DNA of 28,267 bases from Firmicutes bacterium CAG:110. Lineage in GTDB: Bacteria > Bacillota > Clostridia > Oscillospirales > Oscillospiraceae. Positions 1 to 6,491 of this stretch are shown here, piece by piece. A program made the translations under genes and the position numbers. The stretch spans positions 28,553 through 56,819 of the forward strand of contig HF988139.1 of NCBI GenBank assembly GCA_000434635.1, given 5' to 3'. Below the pieces are notes generated by a model, which did no database searches, was not told where the DNA came from, and saw nothing but the letters and a program-made list of their open reading frames with translations. Positions within the stretch are counted from its first letter, which is position 1; each line of letters opens with the position of its first letter.

Positions 1-37
1 GGGCACCGGATAGCGCCCTGCCATATTTTTATGTATA

Positions 38-892
38 TTACTTATTGTAGACGCGGATCTCCGGGATCACGGGCGTGGTAGCGGCCAGCGCGATGGCGTA
101 GATCTTGGCGTCGCCGTGATTCTGGAACAGGGACACGGGCACCTTGCAGCTGACGGGGCCGTGGAGCGCCTTGCGCAGCATGGCGGCATTCCAGTCACGG
201 GGCATGCACATACGAACCTTCCGGGCATGGAAAATTTCCTTCATGCCGACGGTGATGCACCAGTCGGGAATGGCGTCCAGATCGGCGCCCGCGTTCATGA
301 ACGCGTTGATGGTCTTGGTCTCCCGTGCCAGCTTCAGCACACGGGTGGGGCGCTGGAGGAACTCCTCGTCCGTGCATACTTCACCGGGTTCCGGCGGCTC
401 ATTGAAGGCGATATGTCCCGTGATGCCGACGCCGCCCCAGCACATATCCAGCTTGCCCAGCTTCTGGATGGTCTCCCAGATGCGGCCTTCGTTGCCCGGC
501 TCGGGGAAAATTCTCTGCTCCTCCGGCATGAGCAGCTCGGGGTCTACCAGACCGTAGAAGATCCGGTCCATGCCGCCGCGGAAAGACAGCGGGTCGGTCT
601 TGGGCAGATACTGCTTGTTCTCATCCAGATATTCGTCCATGTTGATGAACCAGCAGTTCTTCAGGCTGACCCGGTGCTTGTTGATCAGCTCCACCAGCCG
701 GGCGTAGGGGCCAAGAGGGCCATAGGGAACGATCATAACGGTCTTTTCGCCCTTGGCGTTGTTCTCCTGAATCAGCTCCAGAACCTCGATCGCCATTTTC
801 CAATAAAGGTCCACCTCTGTCTCGCACAGCTCAACTTTGATGTTGCTACCCTTGCCCAGCTCAGCGGCGGGAATCGTGCGGTAGTCTGCCAT
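38..892 (-). CDS. NagB-like glucosamine-6-phosphate deaminase/isomerase family protein (divergent)
   Basis: The 284-residue product belongs to the NagB sugar-phosphate isomerase family. True NagB converts glucosamine-6-phosphate to fructose-6-phosphate and ammonia in the cytoplasm. Visible family motifs are NMDEY (Asp86, the position of the proton-abstracting Asp72 of E. coli NagB) and GVGITGHIAFNEP (His160, Glu165, matching His143 and Glu148). Two things are odd. The Asp that precedes the catalytic His in NagB (Asp141) is Thr158 here. The phosphate-binding PTGGTP loop is replaced by PYGPLGPY (about residues 56-63). The substrate or reaction may therefore differ from classical NagB. The ATG at 892 was chosen because GGGAGG lies 7 bases upstream; an in-frame start at 907 has no such site. 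It has its own promoter at 945-973. Family membership is clear, the exact reaction is not. Confidence 0.85.
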   Translation of the reverse strand: MADYRTIPAAELGKGSNIKVELCETEVDLYWKMAIEVLELIQENNAKGEKTVMIVPYGPLGPYARLVELINKHRVSLKNCWFINMDEYLDENKQYLPKTDPLSFRGGMDRIFYGLVDPELLMPEEQRIFPEPGNEGRIWETIQKLGKLDMCWGGVGITGHIAFNEPPEPGEVCTDEEFLQRPTRVLKLARETKTINAFMNAGADLDAIPDWCITVGMKEIFHARKVRMCMPRDWNAAMLRKALHGPVSCKVPVSLFQNHGDAKIYAIALAATTPVIPEIRVYNK

Positions 893-944
893 ATTGTAAC
901 CTCCCAAAATTTATTTTTGAGCATATTGCCCATTTGCTGTTTTT

Positions 945-973
945 ATTGTAGCTGTGTTTTTGCCGTTTTGCAA
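945..973 (-). promoter_or_regulatory. Promoter of the NagB-like gene, with a palindrome over the -35
   Basis: On the minus strand a TTGCAA -35 (968-973) and a TACAAT -10 (945-950) are separated by exactly 17 bases. A 5-5-5 inverted repeat, TTGCA-ATATA-TGCAA at 968-982, covers the -35 and could be a repressor operator. This explains most of the 119-base gap 893-1011. Confidence 0.65.
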
Positions 974-1011
974 TATATGCAATCTACACTTTCCTTTATC
1001 GAATGCACGAA

Positions 1012-2118
1012 TCATAGAGAAATCCAGCGCTCCTGACGTGCGGATTCCAGACAGGCGTCCACGAACCGATTGCCCATAACGCCGTCTTCAAAGGTGGCAT
1101 AGGGCACTTTTTCTCTGGCGTAGGCTTCCCCGTTCAGGGAGTCATAGAACGCCTGCATGGCATTCGTAAGCGCGTCCATCCAGCCGGGGGTGTGTCCGGC
1201 TGGCAGATGAATGTAGGGGTGCACCTCAGGCAGAGCCGTATTCCTGTCCACGTAGACGCTCTCGTTGCCCCGCTCCCGCTGGCCTACCCAGAGCCGGTCG
1301 CACTGCTCCATATGCCAGGAAAACTCCTTTTCATCCCCGCTGACGATAACACGCAGGTCGTTCTTGTGCCCCAGCATACATTTGGAGAACAGGGCGCTGC
1401 CGGGGGTGCCGTCGGCAAACTCCACCATGACGGAGGTGGTGTCGTCGCTGCGCACCACGATCTCCCGCCCCGTTTCCGGGTCAATACGGATGGGATGGTG
1501 GGTGTACATTTTCGCGTACACTCTGGAAATAGGGCATCCCATGACAAAGCCTGCCGTATCCGCCCAGTGAACGCCAATATCCAGCAGCGCACGGGCGGGC
1601 GAGGTCTCCGGAATCCGACGGGGGGTGTAGTCGGTCTTCCGCGCCACGGACTCCTGCAAATACTGTCCTCCCACGTACAGCGGCCGGCCTGCCTGTCCCC
1701 GCTGAAGCCGCGCCCGCATTTCCAGCACCGCACCGTTCATCCGGCACTGGTAATTGATGGCATGGGCAATTCCGGCAGCCTTTGCCGCCGCCAGCACTTC
1801 CTCCGCCCCGGCGGTGGTCAGGCTCATGGGCTTTTCCGCGTACAGGTGCTTCCCCGCCCTAATGACCGCCAGATTGATCTCGTCATGGAGGGCGTTGGGC
1901 GTGCAGTTGTGGATCACCTGAATCTGCGGGTCCGCCACAGCCTCCTGCCAGCAGTCCGTCACCACGTCCGCGTCATAGTTTTCCTTCACCAGCGGAATGT
2001 CCTGTGCCTTGTGTACCACGATGGTGCGCACATGGACATTGGGCAGCCGCCGCAGAGCGTCATAATGGAGCTTTCCCACAAACCCCAGTCCGATGATGGC
2101 CACGTTCCATTTTTTCAT
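1012..2118 (-). CDS. Gfo/Idh/MocA family NAD(P)-dependent oxidoreductase
   Basis: The 368-residue protein has the standard two-domain plan of this family. A Rossmann nucleotide-binding half starts with the GLGFVG loop (residues 10-15), and the EKP motif at 95-97 places the family's catalytic lysine. The C-terminal substrate half carries LLDIGVHWAD (Asp180, His184, Asp187), the family's usual catalytic His/Asp region. These enzymes oxidise or reduce sugars, inositols or sugar acids using NAD(P) in the cytoplasm; the substrate cannot be read from the sequence. Length is typical. The start at 2118 has AGGAGGG just upstream. It lies 119 bases upstream of the NagB-like gene on the same strand and is divergent from the epimerase/MFS pair, so a shared sugar-catabolic role is likely but inferred. 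Confidence 0.9.
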   Translation of the reverse strand: MKKWNVAIIGLGFVGKLHYDALRRLPNVHVRTIVVHKAQDIPLVKENYDADVVTDCWQEAVADPQIQVIHNCTPNALHDEINLAVIRAGKHLYAEKPMSLTTAGAEEVLAAAKAAGIAHAINYQCRMNGAVLEMRARLQRGQAGRPLYVGGQYLQESVARKTDYTPRRIPETSPARALLDIGVHWADTAGFVMGCPISRVYAKMYTHHPIRIDPETGREIVVRSDDTTSVMVEFADGTPGSALFSKCMLGHKNDLRVIVSGDEKEFSWHMEQCDRLWVGQRERGNESVYVDRNTALPEVHPYIHLPAGHTPGWMDALTNAMQAFYDSLNGEAYAREKVPYATFEDGVMGNRFVDACLESARQERWISL

Positions 2119-2152
2119 TCCATTCCCTCCTGTTATTTTGTTTCCTGCCTAC

Positions 2153-2158
2153 AGTATA
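2153..2158 (-). promoter_or_regulatory. Possible -10 of the oxidoreductase gene
   Basis: TATACT on the minus strand lies 35 bases upstream of the ATG at 2118. No good -35 is found 16-18 bases upstream, so this is either activator-dependent or weak. The 171-base divergent region 2119-2289 also holds the plus-strand epimerase promoter. Confidence 0.35.
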
Positions 2159-2222
2159 ATCAAAAATGCCGCCGACCCACATATACCTTTCTTACGCATT
2201 TTTTCATACTTTTCACAAAATC

Positions 2223-2251
2223 TTGCAAAGTGCAGCCTTTCACGCTATACT
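2223..2251 (+). promoter_or_regulatory. Promoter of the epimerase-MFS operon
   Basis: TTGCAA (2223-2228), a 17-base spacer and TATACT (2246-2251) lie 38 bases before the ATG at 2290. The box quality is high. Confidence 0.7.
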
Positions 2252-2289
2252 GGTTACACAAATTCCATCACTTTTCAGGAGGACATTTT

Positions 2290-3168
2290 ATGAACCTGTA
2301 CACCCTTCACAACGACACCCTGACCGTGACCCTCGACGCCTGCGGGGCCGTGCTGCACAGCATCGTCAAGGACGGCGCCGAATACCTCTGGCAGGGCAAC
2401 GCCAGATACTGGGCGCGGCGGGACGCCAACCTGTTCCCCTACGTCGGCCGCCTGACCGACGGGCAGTACCTGCTGGATGGGAAGACCTACCCCATGACCA
2501 TCCACGGCTTCTGCATCGGCACGGACTTCGCCGTGACCGAACAAACCGGCTCTTCCATCCGCTTCACCCTGAGAAGCAGCGAGAAGACCCTTTCCATGTA
2601 CCCCTTCCATTTTGCCTTCCACGTATGCTACACCCTCCGGGGAAATCAGATCTGCAAGACCTGTCTGGTGGAAAACCGGGATTCCCGGGAGATGTACTTC
2701 GGCATCGGCGGGCACCCCGGCTTCAATGTTCCCCTGAACGGCGAGGGTTCCTTCGAGGACTGGGAGCTGGACTTTGCCGAGCCTTGCCAGCCCGTGCGGG
2801 TGGATATGGACCCCGCCAATTACCGGCTTGCCGGCACCGAATCTCCCTATCCTCTGAAAAACGGCCGCACGATCCCCCTGACCCATGCGCTGTTCGATCT
2901 GGACGCGGTAGTGCTGGGCAATGTCAGCCGCGAATTGACCCTGCGCTCCAGCAAGTCTTCCCGCAGCGTCACGGTGTCCTTCCCGGATATGCCCTTCGTC
3001 GGATTGTGGCACGCGCCCAAAACCGATGCCCCCTACGTCTGCATTGAGCCGTGGGTGAGTCTCCCCTCTCACAGCGCCTTCGTGGAGGACTTCGCCAAGC
3101 AGGCGCACATGATCCACCTGCCCGCAGGCGAAACCTACCGCAATGAAATGACCATCACGCTGGAATGA
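2290..3168 (+). CDS. Aldose 1-epimerase family protein (LacX-like)
   Basis: The 292-residue protein has the motif set of the galactose mutarotase-like fold. These are IHGF (His72), GGHPGFNVPL (His142) and IEPW (Glu253), corresponding to the two histidines and the general-base glutamate that interconvert alpha and beta anomers of aldoses or sugar phosphates. Its short length and the GGHPGF form resemble the LacX/YeaD-like branch more than long GalM. It is a soluble cytoplasmic enzyme with no signal peptide. The frame is open far upstream, but the ATG at 2290 is preceded by AGGAGG and lies just after a strong promoter, so it is the start. The MFS gene follows 18 bases later, suggesting a sugar-uptake operon. 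Confidence 0.88.
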   Translation: MNLYTLHNDTLTVTLDACGAVLHSIVKDGAEYLWQGNARYWARRDANLFPYVGRLTDGQYLLDGKTYPMTIHGFCIGTDFAVTEQTGSSIRFTLRSSEKTLSMYPFHFAFHVCYTLRGNQICKTCLVENRDSREMYFGIGGHPGFNVPLNGEGSFEDWELDFAEPCQPVRVDMDPANYRLAGTESPYPLKNGRTIPLTHALFDLDAVVLGNVSRELTLRSSKSSRSVTVSFPDMPFVGLWHAPKTDAPYVCIEPWVSLPSHSAFVEDFAKQAHMIHLPAGETYRNEMTITLE

Positions 3169-3186
3169 CCGATTGGGGCCGTATTT

Positions 3187-4389
3187 ATGAAATATAAAAC
3201 CCGCTTTCTTCTGTTTTTCGTGGCCATGGCGCTGTTCCACCTTGCGTCCAATTTCGCGCACCCCGTAACGCCCACCATCATTCAGGAGCTGGGTCTGCCG
3301 GACTATATGTTCGGGCTGATGCTGGCGGTCATGATGATCGCCAATTTCGCCCTGTCCCCCTCCTGGGGCAATATCAACCGGTTCATTTCCTCCCGGGAGT
3401 CTCTGCTCATCTGCTGCGTCGGCTACGCGGTGGCGCAGCTGGGGTTCGCCTATTCCACCACGCAGGCGGGCATTCTCTTTGTGCGGCTTCTGGCAGGCGT
3501 GTTCATCGGCGGCGTGTTCGTCAGCATGCTGACCTATGTGGTCAACGTCGCGGAGCCTAAGGACATGGCAAAATACCTGACCTACAGCGCTACCCTCCAT
3601 TCGGTGTTCGGTGCCTTCGGCTACCTGATCGGCGGCGTGGTTGGGGAATTTTCCATCCGCGCCACCTTCCTGCTGCAAGCAGCTACTTTGTTCGTCTGCG
3701 GCATCATGTTCCGGCTGTGCTGTGTGCCGGACGCGGAACGCACCGAAAAGGTGTCCATCAAAGAGCTGGCCGCCAAAAGCAACCCCTTCGACGCCTTCCG
3801 GGACGGCAAATATTTCATGAATACCGCCTTTGTCCTTCTGTTTCTGGTGAATATTCTCATCAATCTGGGAAATACCTGCTTCGATCAGGTGTTCAACTAC
3901 TATCTGAAAGACCAGCTGGGGCTGACCTCCGCCTATAACGGCATCATCAAGGCCGTGGTGGGCTTCATCTCCTTCCTGTTCAACATGACGCTGTGCCTGT
4001 GGATCATCCGCAAGGCCGACACCGGAAAATCCACGGTGGTGCTGGTGGCCGTCTGCACGCTGGCCTCGCTGGGGACTGTCTTCGCGCCGCAGATTTCCGT
4101 TTTCCTCTCCTGCGGCATCGCGCTGTACGCCGGGTATTCCGTCAGCGTCCCCGTTTTGCAGGACATGGTGGCCACGCGGGCAGACCCCGCTCAAAAGAAT
4201 CTGGTCATGGGCTTTTATAACGCGACCAAATCCCTTGGCAGCATCATCGGTTCCCTGCTGGCGGGATTCCTGTACGCCATCCACGTCAAGCTGCCTTTTG
4301 TCCTGATCGCGGTGGTTTACGCCCTGTCCGTCGCCGCTGCGGCGGGGTATCTCGTGTACTGCCGGGTCGGCGAGCAGGTCAAGTGCTGA
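3187..4389 (+). CDS. MFS transporter
   Basis: This 400-residue, strongly hydrophobic protein has about twelve membrane spans in two bundles of six, with a charged central cytoplasmic loop around residues 180-208 (RLCCVPDAERTEKVSIKELA region), the normal size and layout of the major facilitator superfamily. MFS carriers move small solutes using ion gradients. The specificity cannot be read. It starts 18 bases after the epimerase and ends 13 bases before a perfect terminator, so the two genes form an operon, and sugar or sugar-derivative transport is the natural guess. The ribosome binding site is poor (a GGGG run about 9 bases upstream), which suggests translational coupling or low expression. 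Confidence 0.88.
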   Translation: MKYKTRFLLFFVAMALFHLASNFAHPVTPTIIQELGLPDYMFGLMLAVMMIANFALSPSWGNINRFISSRESLLICCVGYAVAQLGFAYSTTQAGILFVRLLAGVFIGGVFVSMLTYVVNVAEPKDMAKYLTYSATLHSVFGAFGYLIGGVVGEFSIRATFLLQAATLFVCGIMFRLCCVPDAERTEKVSIKELAAKSNPFDAFRDGKYFMNTAFVLLFLVNILINLGNTCFDQVFNYYLKDQLGLTSAYNGIIKAVVGFISFLFNMTLCLWIIRKADTGKSTVVLVAVCTLASLGTVFAPQISVFLSCGIALYAGYSVSVPVLQDMVATRADPAQKNLVMGFYNATKSLGSIIGSLLAGFLYAIHVKLPFVLIAVVYALSVAAAAGYLVYCRVGEQVKC

Positions 4390-4402
4390 GAAAACCATCC
4401 CC

Positions 4403-4442
4403 GAATGTCTCCCCTTTTTCAGGGGAGACATTCTTTATTTCT
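4403..4442 (+). terminator. Intrinsic terminator of the epimerase-MFS operon
   Basis: A perfect 12-bp stem (4403-4414 with 4422-4433), a 7-base loop and a T-rich tail (4432-4442) begin 13 bases after the MFS stop codon. Confidence 0.92.
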
Positions 4443-4446
4443 TAAG

Positions 4447-4466
4447 AAATGGTATACATACCATTT
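4447..4466. promoter_or_regulatory. Perfect palindrome upstream of a promoter, candidate operator
   Basis: AAATGGTAT (4447-4455) and ATACCATTT (4458-4466) form a perfect 9-bp inverted repeat around a 2-base centre. It ends 5 bases before the -35 of the secreted-protein gene. Position and symmetry fit a dimeric regulator site. No T-tail follows, so it is not a terminator. Confidence 0.6.
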
Positions 4467-4471
4467 TCTTC

Positions 4472-4500
4472 TTGCTTTCCGCCGCCGCTTCCTGTATAAT
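4472..4500 (+). promoter_or_regulatory. Strong promoter of the secreted-protein gene
   Basis: TTGCTT (4472-4477), a 17-base spacer and TATAAT (4495-4500) lie 45 bases before the ATG. Confidence 0.8.
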
Positions 4501-4545
4501 GGTCTTACATCAATCCCCCACGGGGAAGGAAAGGAAGGATAACAC

Positions 4546-5769
4546 ATGAAAACCCACTTGAGAAGACTGCTGATGTGCTGTCTTCTGCTGCTCATCCTCC
4601 CGATGGCTGCCTTTGCGGAGGAAAACGAATTGCCTGTGGAATGGGTTCGCTATGGCCACGGCCTGCCGAACCCCGCGTCTGTGGACGCCCATGGGCTGAC
4701 CGAAGAAGCCATTACCCTTGAGGGCGTCGCCTATGCGCCCAAGCTGGAAAACGGCCGTGTCTACGTCCGTCTGGAAGACCTTGCCGCCGCCAAGCTGGTG
4801 CGGGAAAACGGCGACGCGCTCCAGACGCTGGGTCTGGCCGTGTCCGATCTGCAAATCGAAAACGGGCAGCTGAAAGCCCCGGGCAAGGAGGAAGCCCTCG
4901 CCCAGTTCCTCAGCACCGCCGGTGTCGGGGTCTCGCTGAACGATTCCTTTACGCTGGCAAACGCCGGGGAAGGAAAGCTCATCGTCCGCATTGCGGGCTT
5001 TGCGGCGAAGGACAGCACTGACGCCGCTCCCGCAGCCGGTGACGGTGAGGTGGCGGTTGAAGCAAAGGGCGCGAGCCATCTGGATCCCTACGAGGATTCC
5101 ACCATCCCACGCCCCTCGGTAACAACGGTTCACGTATACTATGTGGGCGCCACGTCCTATCCGGTCGACTCGGCCGCTCCGGGAGATAATCAGGAGCAGT
5201 CTCCCCTTCGCCGGGTCACGGTTTCGACCTTCCTCATTGGCGTTGCCTACAGCCAGGAGGATCTTGACAACGGCGTGAGCTATTATCTGACGCTGGATAG
5301 TGAAGACCCCAGCAGTGCGCTGAGCTTTGACATTAGGGACGAAAACCATACTTCGCTCACCCCCGGAACGACCTACAAAGCACTGGATGCCGCCGAGAAG
5401 TCCACGAACGCTGCGTACAGTGATACCTCAATGAACGTGGCGGGGCACAGCGAAGAAGCGGGCAAGATGTTCCCCACCATCCGCCTTTCCTCGGATCCCG
5501 ACGGAAAGGACATCGTCAAGAACATCCGCTTCGAGAACAAGACCCCGGAGGGTACGGAATTTGTGGAGCAGGGCGAGAACGGCCATACCCCCACCGGAAA
5601 TCCGCCGGCGGGCTATCATCACGACCAGAATCGGGACAAAGGGCGTGCCACCGCCTACGCGCCGGACAGCATCACCACGGTCACGACGAACCCGGGCGAC
5701 CCCACGGACGTCGTCATCGAGATTCGGGACGTGGTCTATGTAGGCGATCTGAAGCCCTCCGCCTGGTAA
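4546..5769 (+). CDS. Secreted protein of unknown function
   Basis: I do not recognise a family for this 407-residue protein. It begins with a classic signal peptide: basic MKTHLRR, a hydrophobic core and an AFA cleavage site after about residue 24. The mature part starts acidic. It has a segment with GRVYVRLEDLAAA (about residues 70-82) that loosely recalls copper-amine-oxidase-N-type surface modules, then beta-rich segments, then a Gly/Pro/His-rich stretch near residue 350. The end is IRDVVYVGDLKPSAW. There is no LPxTG sorting motif, lipobox or terminal membrane span, so it is probably released or held non-covalently. The gene is monocistronic between its own palindrome-associated promoter and a terminator, and has a GGAAGGAT ribosome binding site. 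The adjacent sigma/anti-sigma pair may be related, but nothing proves it. Confidence 0.8.
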   Translation: MKTHLRRLLMCCLLLLILPMAAFAEENELPVEWVRYGHGLPNPASVDAHGLTEEAITLEGVAYAPKLENGRVYVRLEDLAAAKLVRENGDALQTLGLAVSDLQIENGQLKAPGKEEALAQFLSTAGVGVSLNDSFTLANAGEGKLIVRIAGFAAKDSTDAAPAAGDGEVAVEAKGASHLDPYEDSTIPRPSVTTVHVYYVGATSYPVDSAAPGDNQEQSPLRRVTVSTFLIGVAYSQEDLDNGVSYYLTLDSEDPSSALSFDIRDENHTSLTPGTTYKALDAAEKSTNAAYSDTSMNVAGHSEEAGKMFPTIRLSSDPDGKDIVKNIRFENKTPEGTEFVEQGENGHTPTGNPPAGYHHDQNRDKGRATAYAPDSITTVTTNPGDPTDVVIEIRDVVYVGDLKPSAW

Positions 5770-5812
5770 GCGCCGCCAGCCGAAGACGATTTATTCAGAG
5801 GTTCCATAGTAT

Positions 5813-5840
5813 AAAAAGCCGCCCCGCCGGGCGGCTTTTT
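5813..5840 (+). terminator. Intrinsic terminator after the secreted-protein gene
   Basis: A GC stem GCCGCCC/GGGCGGC (5818-5824 with 5829-5835) with loop CGCC is flanked by A5 and T5 that extend the stem and supply the T-tail (5836-5840). Confidence 0.9.
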
Positions 5841-5870
5841 CCTGTTCCGAAAAAAAATTTTCCCCAAAAT

Positions 5871-5899
5871 GTGACGTTTGTGTGGTAAAAACTTATTAT
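5871..5899 (+). promoter_or_regulatory. Promoter of the sigma/anti-sigma operon
   Basis: GTGACG (5871-5876), 17 bases, then TATTAT (5894-5899). The -35 keeps only TGAC of TTGACA. The string TGTGACGTTT also resembles ECF-type -35 elements, so autoregulation by the encoded sigma factor is possible. A start near 5906 would exclude an upstream GTG codon at 5904 as the translation start. Confidence 0.5.
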
Positions 5900-5936
5900 C
5901 AGGGTGAAGGACAAAAAGGAAGGAAGTGACCCTCAA

Positions 5937-6491
5937 ATGGAAGACGCAAAAATCCTCGACCTGTATTTTGCCCGGGACGAGGTCGCCATAAGGGAAACGG
6001 ATACAGCCTACGGCAAACGGCTGCACACACTGGCAAAGAATATCCTGCAAAACCGGGAGGATGCCGAGGAAAGCGTCAACGACACCTATGCCGAAGTCTG
6101 GAAAAGCATCCCGCCCCGGCGTCCCAAATATTTCTTTGCGTTTCTGGCCTCGATCTGCCGTCACCTCTCCCTGAACCGCGTGGACTGGAAGCAGGCCGCC
6201 AAACGCCGCGCCCAGGTCGTTCCCCTCACCGAAGAAATGGAAAACTGCATCCCAGATACCGTTCACGAGCGGCAGATGGAGGCAAAGGAGCTGGGCAGGC
6301 TGCTGGACTTATTTCTGGAAAGTCTGCCAAAGGACAGTCGCCTGATTTTCCTGCGGCGGTACTGGTATGTTGACTCCGTCCCCGAGATCGCCGCCCGATA
6401 CGGCATGACGGAAAGCAAGGTCAAAATGCAGCTGAGCCGGACGAAGGAAAAGCTCCGCTCATTTCTGGAACAGGAGGGAATTTACGTATGA
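5937..6491 (+). CDS. ECF-type sigma-70 family RNA polymerase sigma factor
   Basis: The 184-residue product has only regions 2 and 4, as in extracytoplasmic-function sigma factors. Region 2 includes REDAEESVNDTYAEVWKSIPPRRP (residues about 40-63), matching the clostridial form in which a VNDTY..VW helix is followed by IPPxRP. Region 4 is at 129-178: LPKDSRLIFLRRYWY, then the helix-turn-helix VPEIAARYGMTESKVKMQLSRTKEKLR. It directs RNA polymerase to promoters for an envelope or signal response. The ATG at 5937 is chosen over an in-frame GTG at 5904 because GGAAGGAAG precedes it and the GTG would sit at or before the likely transcript start. Its stop overlaps the next start by 4 bases (ATGA), so translation is coupled to the membrane partner. 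Confidence 0.93.
   Translation: MEDAKILDLYFARDEVAIRETDTAYGKRLHTLAKNILQNREDAEESVNDTYAEVWKSIPPRRPKYFFAFLASICRHLSLNRVDWKQAAKRRAQVVPLTEEMENCIPDTVHERQMEAKELGRLLDLFLESLPKDSRLIFLRRYWYVDSVPEIAARYGMTESKVKMQLSRTKEKLRSFLEQEGIYV

Noticed and set aside
1..37. Possible start of another minus-strand gene (ATG at about 25)
   Set aside because: No ribosome binding site precedes it and only eight codons are visible before the window edge.
1192..2289. Upstream extension of the epimerase frame
   Set aside because: The frame is open by chance across the antisense of the oxidoreductase gene; the promoter at 2223-2251 and AGGAGG before 2290 fix the real start.
2275..4431. A 718-codon open frame on the minus strand opposite the epimerase and MFS genes
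   Set aside because: It lies fully opposite two well-supported genes, its translation is Gly/His/Asp-rich low-quality sequence without a recognisable domain, and long antisense frames are expected from the GC-rich third codon positions.
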